From assembly GCA_947372405.1 (NCBI GenBank), contig CANBTO010000258.1:1-7064 (forward strand): 7,064 nucleotides of DNA, written 5' to 3'. This DNA is from Verrucomicrobiaceae bacterium. GTDB lineage: Bacteria > Verrucomicrobiota > Verrucomicrobiae > Verrucomicrobiales > Akkermansiaceae. This document shows positions 1 to 5,339 of this stretch, piece after piece. Positions within the stretch are counted from its first letter, which is position 1. Each line of letters opens with the position of its first letter. The position numbers were made by a program, and so were the translations under genes. The notes under the pieces were generated by a model, which had not been told where the DNA came from, did no database searches, and was given only the letters and a program-made list of their open reading frames with translations.

Positions 1-2
1 TC

Positions 3-269
3 GGCAACCGGGTGCGGGACGAGCGCTTCCTTGCGCTGATGGCTTATGAGGCCGCGCGGGCGGAGGTTTTTTTCGAGGAAGCCGCCGCAGTCTTGCCTAC
101 CAAAGATCGCGCCGCGCTGGCCCCGGCGCGGATCATGGGGGATATTTATCACACCCTGCTGGAAAAAATGCGCGATGATGCTGTCCAAGTTTTTAAAAAG
201 CGATACCGTCTTTCCAAGTTTCACAAGCTGGCGATACTTTCCAAGCATCTACTCGCACGCTCGTCCTGA
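3..269 (+). CDS. Squalene/phytoene synthase family protein, C-terminal part (HpnD-like presqualene diphosphate synthase)
   Basis: The frame is open from the window edge to a TGA at 267-269, so only about the last 88 residues are present. They match the C-terminal helices of trans-isoprenyl diphosphate synthases of the squalene/phytoene synthase family: an ALMAYEAARAEVFF segment, then LPTKDRAALAPARIMGDIYH (Ala-Arg-Ile-Met-Gly followed by Ile-Tyr), LLEKM, and a final basic YRLSKFHKLAIL helix. Family members condense two farnesyl (or geranylgeranyl) diphosphates head to head; HpnD makes presqualene diphosphate for hopanoid or C30 carotenoid synthesis. The catalytic Asp-rich motifs lie upstream, outside the window, so HpnD, HpnC and CrtB cannot be separated firmly; the PARIMG-IYH-LL pattern favours HpnD. 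The reading frame crosses a T7 run (67-73) intact. The next gene starts 35 bases downstream on the same strand. Confidence 0.78.
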   Translation, partial: GNRVRDERFLALMAYEAARAEVFFEEAAAVLPTKDRAALAPARIMGDIYHTLLEKMRDDAVQVFKKRYRLSKFHKLAILSKHLLARSS

Positions 270-304
270 GCCGATATCCATCCATCAACCCTAGTTCCGA
301 AGCC

Positions 305-649
305 ATGTTAAAACTCAGCCTTCCTCTTGTTGTTGCCAGCCTCGCCGGGCTGGTTTCCTGTGTCGATCCGGATTCTCCGCCGACGCATCGTCACCCACAG
401 AATCCGCCTCCTTACGGTCCGGTTGACCCGAATACCGGCACCACTAGCGGTGATCCACCGGCCCCTAACCCCCAGCCCGAGCCCCCGCCGCCTACCGCGA
501 CTGGCGGCTACCCGACCGCCCAGCGCACCGCGAATCCAGACCAGGTGCTCAGTCCCTACGAGCCGTATAACGTCATCGACGTGGCCGGCTTCAAATCAGG
601 CCAACTCGCGCGCGACCCCTCGAACCAGAAAATTTTCCGTGTGCCGTAA
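305..649 (+). CDS. Small proline-rich lipoprotein of unknown function
   Basis: A 114-residue protein starting at ATG 305. The N-terminus (MLKLSLPLVVASLAGLVSC) is a lipoprotein signal peptide: one Lys, a hydrophobic core, and an LVS-Cys lipobox with Cys19 as the expected lipidated residue, so the mature 95-residue protein should be membrane-anchored. Residues about 22-72 are low-complexity and rich in Pro with Asn, Thr and Gly, probably a disordered spacer. Residues 82-114 differ sharply in composition and look like a compact conserved tail containing PYNVIDVAGFKSGQLARDPS and ending in KIFRVP. I recall similar tails (a YN-ID-V-GF-SG-L-DPS-KIFR(I/V)P pattern) at the ends of short secreted proteins in Verrucomicrobia, but know no function. 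It may share a transcript with the upstream synthase. There is no clear ribosome binding site; the lipobox fixes the start. Confidence 0.72.
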   Translation: MLKLSLPLVVASLAGLVSCVDPDSPPTHRHPQNPPPYGPVDPNTGTTSGDPPAPNPQPEPPPPTATGGYPTAQRTANPDQVLSPYEPYNVIDVAGFKSGQLARDPSNQKIFRVP

Positions 650-727
650 GGCGACCGCTTGAAATTACTTCACCTTGTTTCGCAGGAAACATTCTGCCAT
701 GAAGTCCCACATCATTTGAATATCCCC
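650..727. other. Short intergenic region between the lipoprotein gene and the relic gene
   Basis: This 78-base gap holds no ORF of its own. It has a small perfect hairpin at 676-691 (TGTTTC, loop GCAG, GAAACA), but the stem is only 6 bp, is AT-rich and has no following T-tract, so a terminator role is doubtful. No convincing promoter boxes for the downstream relic are visible. Confidence 0.4.
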
Positions 728-1144
728 ATGAAAAAAACTACTCCTCCAACTCATCGTGTGAGCCGGAGCACTGCTGCCGTTCACCCAAGTGCAAGCCGCC
801 AATAAAAGCGACTTCGCGACGGGAAAAATCTTCACCCTGACCGTGAAAGGCAAAGCTGGCATCGGTGCGGTGCCTAGTGGAATTCCAAATTTCAAATTTG
901 GCCAAAAGGTGAAATTCACCATCGGCGCGAATGGCGAACTCAAGGGCTCTGGCTTCTCGATCCTCTATACTGATGGCGTCCCGGCGCAGAATAACTACGC
1001 GAACAAGTCAACTCCCACGGCACTGCTGCCTCATCAGGCGGTCGTTAAAAAAAGGTGCCTTCCTTGAAACCGTATTTAGTGCTCCTAACTTTTCGCAAGC
1101 AAGTGGGTTTCACGGGCTACCAACTGGTTTACACGCTGCAGTAA
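728..1144 (+). pseudogene. Broken gene for a small secreted protein of unknown function
   Basis: A coherent protein can be followed across three frames. ATG 728 is followed by an A7 run (731-737); removing one A gives MKKLLLQLIV-stop-AGALLPFTQVQA, a clear signal peptide interrupted by TGA at 759-761. The mature part continues in that frame (ANKSDFATGKIFTLTVKGKA and onward, with KFGQKVKFTIGANGELKGSG) to a second A7 run at 1047-1053. Dropping one A there extends the protein as KKGAFLETVFSAPNFSQASG. A third one-base excess near 1105-1107 (GGG) brings in the natural-looking end GFTGYQLVYTLQ and TAA at 1142-1144. The restored product would be about 137 residues. I recall similar short secreted proteins (KSDFA-GK-FTLTVK near the start, (Q/V)-YTL(E/Q) at the end) in Verrucomicrobia, without known function. 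Four lesions make a functional product unlikely; sequencing error is the main alternative. Confidence 0.7.
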
Positions 1145-1166
1145 TCATTACGACAGATGGCAAATC

Positions 1167-1186
1167 GCGGCATTCGCAAGTGCCGC
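1167..1186. terminator. Hairpin in the convergent gap, possible weak terminator
   Basis: GCGGCATT (1167-1174) pairs with AAGTGCCGC (1179-1186, one G-U pair) around a CGCA loop, giving an 8-bp GC-rich stem. It sits in the 44 bases between the end of the plus-strand relic (1144) and the stop of the minus-strand nitroreductase (1189), directly after that stop. Only a short T stretch follows on the minus strand and none on the plus strand, so termination efficiency is uncertain. Confidence 0.4.
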
Positions 1187-1188
1187 AA

Positions 1189-1833
1189 TCAAACGTGGCG
1201 GATCACGCGCGAGCGGTCAAAGCGTGCCTTGGGCAGGCTGGCGTATTTGTCATCCGCCGCACGGTAGCCTAGGGCGCAGGCAACCACGGTCGCATAGCCG
1301 CTGCCTGCCAGCCCGAGGAGCTGGTCGTAGCCAGCGGTGCTGATGCCCTCCATCGGACAGGCGTCGATTTCTAACACCGCAGCGGCGGCCATCAACTGAC
1401 CGAGAGCGATGTAGGCTTGGCGGATATTCCATGCAGCCCGCGCCTCGTGGCTCATGGACTGGGCGAAACCTTCGATCATGCCCTTGAGCGGTGCAACGGC
1501 ATCAGGGCTACTGCCTTGAACTTCGGTTAGACACCGCATCCAATCATCGATGTCGGATGCGTCCAGATCGGTGCGGGCGGTTAGGACGAGGAAATGCGAT
1601 GCCTCGGTGACTTGCGGTTGCTGCCACGACTCGGTGGCGAGATTGGCGCGGACGCCGGGATCGCCGATGACTAGAAATTTCCACGGTTGGAGGCCGAAGG
1701 AGGAAGGGGTGAGGATCAGTGCTTCCTCAAGCGCATCCCAAGTCGCGGCGGGGATTTTGCGGGTGGAGTCGAAGCGTTTGGTGGCGTAGCGCCAGCGCAG
1801 GGCGGCGACGAGTTGAGCCGGGGCAAGTGTCAT
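1189..1833 (-). CDS. Nitroreductase family protein (FMN-dependent NAD(P)H oxidoreductase)
   Basis: A 214-residue protein of the nitroreductase superfamily: small, soluble, usually dimeric FMN enzymes that use NAD(P)H to reduce nitro compounds, quinones or similar electrophiles. Visible signatures are the N-terminal RYATKRFD (residues 15-22, FMN phosphate-contacting region), LTPSSFGLQPWKFLVI (42-56, the Ser-Ser-x-x-x-Gln-Pro-Trp flavin-contact segment), the helix QAYIALGQLMAAAAVLEIDA followed by PMEGI, and a C-terminal GYATVVACALGYRAADDKYA with the usual Gly-Tyr-Arg before a Lys-rich end. Length suits the NfsB/YfkO-like branch. The chosen ATG (1831-1833) lies 10 bases after the lptD stop; an in-frame ATG at 1852-1854 would add seven residues and overlap lptD by 11 bases. 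Neither has a Shine-Dalgarno. It is probably co-transcribed with lptD. The physiological substrate cannot be deduced. Confidence 0.88.
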   Translation of the reverse strand: MTLAPAQLVAALRWRYATKRFDSTRKIPAATWDALEEALILTPSSFGLQPWKFLVIGDPGVRANLATESWQQPQVTEASHFLVLTARTDLDASDIDDWMRCLTEVQGSSPDAVAPLKGMIEGFAQSMSHEARAAWNIRQAYIALGQLMAAAAVLEIDACPMEGISTAGYDQLLGLAGSGYATVVACALGYRAADDKYASLPKARFDRSRVIRHV

Positions 1834-1843
1834 GGTGCGGCCA

Positions 1844-4327
1844 CTATTTCGCATCAATCTCGAAAGGCAAGGAAGCGGATGGTAAATCTTTAAGAGTAAG
1901 ACTGAAAATGACTCCGTATTGCTGTTGCACGCGGTTGTCGCTGTGGCTGAAGCCAAGGCCGGCCACCCAATTTCCCAAATCGCGGTGGACGCTGTATTGC
2001 TCGTATTCAAGGGTGCCGTCGGCGAACTCGAAAATATGGTGGGTCCCGACGCCCCAGTTCTCGTTCAAGCGGTAATAGGCTTGGAGATCGACGCGGTTGG
2101 AGTCGATGAGCACGGGGTGACCGTTCAAGACCCGATAGCCGAGGGAGAACTCGAAGTTCTGGGTGGGCATGAAGCGCAGGCGGCTGGTGAATTCATTGAA
2201 GCCCGAGCCACCGCTGGCGATGGGGAATTGAGTTTCAAAATCCAGACCGAGCCAAGGCAGCGGCTGCCAGCGGACGTCGTTGTAGAGGTTGGAGAAATTC
2301 CGCATACCCTCAGGATCGGTGATGAATGCGTCGATGTAGGTATCCAGATAAAGCCACTCGTAACTCTGGGCATCCCGCTTGGTCAGCAACTCGTTGCGGA
2401 CGCCCATGCGCACGATGTTCCAGCTCTGCAATTGGTCAACGGCGGTGAAACGCAGGGGGTCCAAGGGCTGCGGACGGGTCGTCGGCGTGAGCCGATCCAC
2501 CATCGGATCATCGGCGGAAAAATCGTTGGATGAAATCACCGACCAATTCACATACGGCTGGAGGATGTGCCGGAAGCCGTCGATCCCCCACCGGGAATTC
2601 CGGTAGTCGCTGAGATTTTTTGAAAACTTCACCGAAGCTTCCGCCCCGGCGTGGAGATAGGTGCGGTCCGTAGTGTCGATGGGGCCGTCAACCGCCCAAT
2701 ACCGCGAATAACCGATGCCGACATCCGGCGTGAGATTAAAAAAGCCGCCGAAGGTGAGCGGGAGCGAGAAGTCCTGATAGGTATTAAAACGGGCGTAGTT
2801 GGAATCTAGCAGTTGCGCACGAATCGCGGCGCGCTGCGGATCGCCGGGTGGCAGGGCGAGGATTTTCTCTGCCAGCAACCGATCATAGCCGGTGAGCTGG
2901 TTGAGCAGCGCCGGGGCCGCAGGATCGCCTGGAGGGAGCTTTAACAAGGGATCAATGATGTAGTTTTTCGTGGGATCCCCGGCGGTTTCCCCGATGATGC
3001 CGAATGACGTGTTGCCCTCGTGAAGCAAGGGCAGCCCGAACAACTGAGCTCGCGCTTGATCGAATGCAATCTCCGGCGAACGGGTGTCCGAGCGATAAAA
3101 ATCATTGATCCGGAACCGCCCATAAAGCGATAGCAGGGAGTTGTCATCCCGCCGATAGAGGCCGAGTGTGTTGTCCGGCGCGGGATCTGTCTGATAGAGC
3201 CTAGGCTGGAAATCCTCTAGGTAGTGCGGGTCGCTCAGAAGGGTTAAATTCGTGTCGATCCGCCAATCCGCGTCGCCCACTTTACCCGGCCAATCCGGCA
3301 ACTTCATTTCTAGCCGGTGCTTCAAGTCGACGCGGTAGCGGTCCTCGGACACCGCACCCCGTGGGACTCCAGAACTCTCGGTATCCGGAGCGAGGTCATA
3401 CAAATAGTACAAGCTCAGCCCGCTGATCTCGTCTTTGTTTTTGATCCGGGTATCGACGAGATCGACGCCAGTGCCGACGCCGCGCAGGGAGCGCAGATCC
3501 AGGTGCCAGCGGGAAAGCAGCCAAGCGTCCTCATTTTCCCCGGTCGCGGGATTGGTTTTGCCGCCCAGCATGATGCCGTAGGTGTTGAGCAGGTAAACGC
3601 CCCAGTTAGAACGCGAGCCGGGGATGAAATGATAGCCAAGGTCTGCATCCAAGGGCTGGCTGAGATAGGGCAGCCAGAACACCGGGAGGTCGCCGGCGTA
3701 GAGTTTCATGTCGTTGAAAACGATTTTCTCGCCGGGATAAATGGTGGTTTTGCGGGCGCGGATCCAGTAGTTCGGGTCCGCCTCGTCATCGGTGGTGATG
3801 CCAGCATTTTCACCGACATAGACTTTTTTTCCGCCCCGGTCCTCGACGGTGAATTTCCCGGCCTCTAGCAAAATCGGATCAAGCGAGGCCCGCAAGCCGC
3901 TGGCGTCGAGAAATTTTCGCTGATAGAAATAAACCGCCCGTTCGCCGCGCTGCAATATATTACCCTGATAGACGCTGACGTGGCCGATCAGGGTCGCTGT
4001 CGCCGCCTTCAGATCCACGACCACGCTGTCAGCGAAGGCTTCGAGGCCGTTGTCCCCGGTGATTTTTACGCCCGGTCCGGAGTAGCGCAGGCCCACGTCC
4101 TTGATGCCCTCGATGGTGCCGCCGCCGTAGTTGCTGATGTTCAGATCCTTTGGCATTGCGATGGCTTCGGCATCTGGGGTGCCGAAGGGGATCTCAGGGG
4201 GCGGCACCGGTTTGATCGTATCGACCGCTGGCGAGGCGGCCGCCGCTTCGGGCAGGACCTGATTTTCCTGGGCAGCAAGCGGTAGGCAAAGCAGCGGGGA
4301 GAGGATCCATGCACCAAGTTTCAGCAT
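1844..4327 (-). CDS. lptD: LPS-assembly outer membrane protein LptD
   Basis: An 827-residue outer-membrane translocon that, with lipoprotein LptE, inserts lipopolysaccharide into the outer leaflet. Residues 1-19 form a signal peptide ending in LAA before Gln20. Residues about 57-180 resemble the OstA/LptA-like beta-jellyroll that receives LPS from the periplasmic bridge (repeated strands such as VDLKAATATLIGHVSVYQGN). PVFWLPYLSQP at 215-225, near the jellyroll-to-barrel junction, is a hallmark of the family. The rest is beta-barrel with alternating aromatic strands, ending in GVIFSLTLKDLP and a short polar tail. Length is close to the usual 750-850. The only Cys is in the signal peptide, so the inter-domain disulfides of E. 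coli LptD cannot form. A Pro-rich segment near residues 448-515 carries two LPPGDP motifs. The frame crosses an A7 run (coding strand, 3830-3824) intact. The nitroreductase follows after 10 bases. Confidence 0.93.
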   Translation of the reverse strand: MLKLGAWILSPLLCLPLAAQENQVLPEAAAASPAVDTIKPVPPPEIPFGTPDAEAIAMPKDLNISNYGGGTIEGIKDVGLRYSGPGVKITGDNGLEAFADSVVVDLKAATATLIGHVSVYQGNILQRGERAVYFYQRKFLDASGLRASLDPILLEAGKFTVEDRGGKKVYVGENAGITTDDEADPNYWIRARKTTIYPGEKIVFNDMKLYAGDLPVFWLPYLSQPLDADLGYHFIPGSRSNWGVYLLNTYGIMLGGKTNPATGENEDAWLLSRWHLDLRSLRGVGTGVDLVDTRIKNKDEISGLSLYYLYDLAPDTESSGVPRGAVSEDRYRVDLKHRLEMKLPDWPGKVGDADWRIDTNLTLLSDPHYLEDFQPRLYQTDPAPDNTLGLYRRDDNSLLSLYGRFRINDFYRSDTRSPEIAFDQARAQLFGLPLLHEGNTSFGIIGETAGDPTKNYIIDPLLKLPPGDPAAPALLNQLTGYDRLLAEKILALPPGDPQRAAIRAQLLDSNYARFNTYQDFSLPLTFGGFFNLTPDVGIGYSRYWAVDGPIDTTDRTYLHAGAEASVKFSKNLSDYRNSRWGIDGFRHILQPYVNWSVISSNDFSADDPMVDRLTPTTRPQPLDPLRFTAVDQLQSWNIVRMGVRNELLTKRDAQSYEWLYLDTYIDAFITDPEGMRNFSNLYNDVRWQPLPWLGLDFETQFPIASGGSGFNEFTSRLRFMPTQNFEFSLGYRVLNGHPVLIDSNRVDLQAYYRLNENWGVGTHHIFEFADGTLEYEQYSVHRDLGNWVAGLGFSHSDNRVQQQYGVIFSLTLKDLPSASLPFEIDAK

Positions 4328-4432
4328 CGCCGTGATAAGAAAACCCCCAGCGCGTGAAGTAAAGGGCGAAAGCCCGCCACTTGTCGGGTGTAAAACTGTT
4401 TTACGCCGCGTGATTCCCGGCCATCATGCGCC
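4328..4432. promoter_or_regulatory. Divergent intergenic region carrying the promoters of lptD and the epimerase gene
   Basis: These 105 bases separate two outward-facing genes, so promoters for both should lie here. I could not pick convincing -35/-10 pairs by eye. The region contains the palindrome at 4390-4404 and, closer to lptD, a 4-bp GGGC/GCCC stem with a GAAA loop (4364-4375) that would lie in the lptD leader if transcription starts upstream of it. Confidence 0.55.
4390..4404. promoter_or_regulatory. Perfect 15-base palindrome, candidate operator
   Basis: GTAAAACTGTTTTAC is a perfect inverted repeat with 7-bp arms around one central T. A one-base centre cannot form a hairpin loop, so it looks like a binding site for a dimeric regulator rather than an RNA structure. 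It lies 28 bases before the epimerase start and 62 bases before the lptD start, AT-rich within GC-rich surroundings, where it could affect either promoter. No regulator gene is in the window. Confidence 0.4.
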
Positions 4433-5326
4433 ATGCAGATCGCCAAGCGTGCCGCCATCGTTGGAGTGACTGGGTCCATCGGGTCTGGCTTGCCCGCGCT
4501 GCTGGCGGAAAATGGTATCGCTACCACTGGGATCAGCCGGGCGGGAACCGGACCGATCTCCAACATCGACCAGTGGCAAACTCCCGAAAAACTGGATTTT
4601 TCCAAACACCACGCCGTCATCAATCTCGCTGGCGAACCCATCGACCAGCGTTGGACCAAGATCGCCCGCCGCCACTTCCATGACAGCCGCGTGGGCATGA
4701 CCGCCCGGGTGGTTGAGGCCATCGCGGAGCTTCCAGATGGGAAGCGTCCGAAGGTGTTGGTGAATGCGTCCGCCGTCGGGATTTACGGCGACCGCGGCGA
4801 TGAAATTCTAACGGACACCTCCCGCAAAGGTCGTGGCTACCTGGCCAACCTTTGCCGCGACTGGGAAGAGGCTGCGTGGGATGCCGAGTCGCTCGGGGTC
4901 CGCGTGGTCTGCCTGCGGATCGGCATCGTCCTCGGGAAAAACGCCCGCGCGTTTGAAAAACTCCGCAGCGTCTTCAAGCTCGGCCTTGGCGGCAGACTTA
5001 GCTCGGGCGAGCAATGGATGCCGTGGATTCATCTAACTGATCTGCGCGCCGCCATCGTCCATGCCGTGCTCTCGGAAAATTTAGCGGGTCCGGTCAATGG
5101 CACCGCGCCGCACCCGGAGCGCAATCGCGAGCTGACCCGCAAGCTCGCCGCCGCGCTGCACCGCCCGGCGGTTTTCCCGGTGCCCCCATTCGCCCTGAAG
5201 CTCGCGCTTGGCGAGTTCTCCAGCGCCCTGCTCGCCGGTCAGCGCGCCCTGCCTACCGCGCTTGAAGCGGATGGCTTCGAGTTTCGCTATCCTACTTTGG
5301 AAAGCGCCTTGGCCGATCTCATCTGA
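4433..5326 (+). CDS. TIGR01777 family NAD-dependent epimerase/dehydratase-like protein (YfcH/SDR39U1-like)
   Basis: A 297-residue atypical short-chain dehydrogenase/reductase. The N-terminal GVTGSIG (residues 11-17) is the Rossmann glycine motif, slightly different from the common GGTGFIG. The family hallmarks follow: NLAGEPIDQRW (64-74), NASAVGIYGDRG (from 111), a YLANLCRDWEEAA segment, LRIGIVLGK, PWIHLTDLRAAI and GPVNGTAPHP. Residues about 246-294 match the C-terminal DUF1731-type domain (GEFSSALLAGQRALP, then DGFEFRYPTLESAL). Length agrees with the family (about 300). The proteins bind NAD(P) and are cytoplasmic, but their substrate is not established, so no reaction is assigned. ATG 4433 was chosen because it starts just before the first Rossmann strand; ATG 4426 is in another frame. 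No Shine-Dalgarno is visible. The GH10-like gene begins 13 bases after the stop, suggesting co-transcription. Confidence 0.9.
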   Translation: MQIAKRAAIVGVTGSIGSGLPALLAENGIATTGISRAGTGPISNIDQWQTPEKLDFSKHHAVINLAGEPIDQRWTKIARRHFHDSRVGMTARVVEAIAELPDGKRPKVLVNASAVGIYGDRGDEILTDTSRKGRGYLANLCRDWEEAAWDAESLGVRVVCLRIGIVLGKNARAFEKLRSVFKLGLGGRLSSGEQWMPWIHLTDLRAAIVHAVLSENLAGPVNGTAPHPERNRELTRKLAAALHRPAVFPVPPFALKLALGEFSSALLAGQRALPTALEADGFEFRYPTLESALADLI

Positions 5327-5339
5327 ATTTCTAACACCC

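Noticed and set aside
676..691. Hairpin TGTTTC-GCAG-GAAACA as a terminator
   Set aside because: The stem is only 6 bp and AT-rich, with no T-tract after it, so it is not better than chance.
885..901. Perfect 17-base palindrome CCAAATTTCAAATTTGG
   Set aside because: It lies inside the relic gene and encodes the Asn-Phe-Lys-Phe-Gly stretch, whose codons (AAT TTC AAA TTT GG) give the symmetry by themselves. No regulatory context is present.
728..1144. Programmed frameshifting or transcriptional slippage as the normal expression route of the small secreted protein
   Set aside because: It would need three separate events plus read-through of a TGA within 140 codons; gene decay or sequence error is far simpler.
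1919..2533. 204-codon open frame on the plus strand
   Set aside because: Antisense to lptD, with no recognisable family features and a valine/glutamate-rich composition typical of a mirror frame of a GC-rich gene.
3317..3868. 183-codon open frame on the plus strand
   Set aside because: Also antisense to the strongly supported lptD coding sequence; no domain, signal peptide or promoter supports it.
4364..4375. GGGC-GAAA-GCCC mini-hairpin in the lptD leader as a regulatory RNA
   Set aside because: A 4-bp stem is too short to claim a riboswitch or attenuator, and no surrounding conserved structure is visible.
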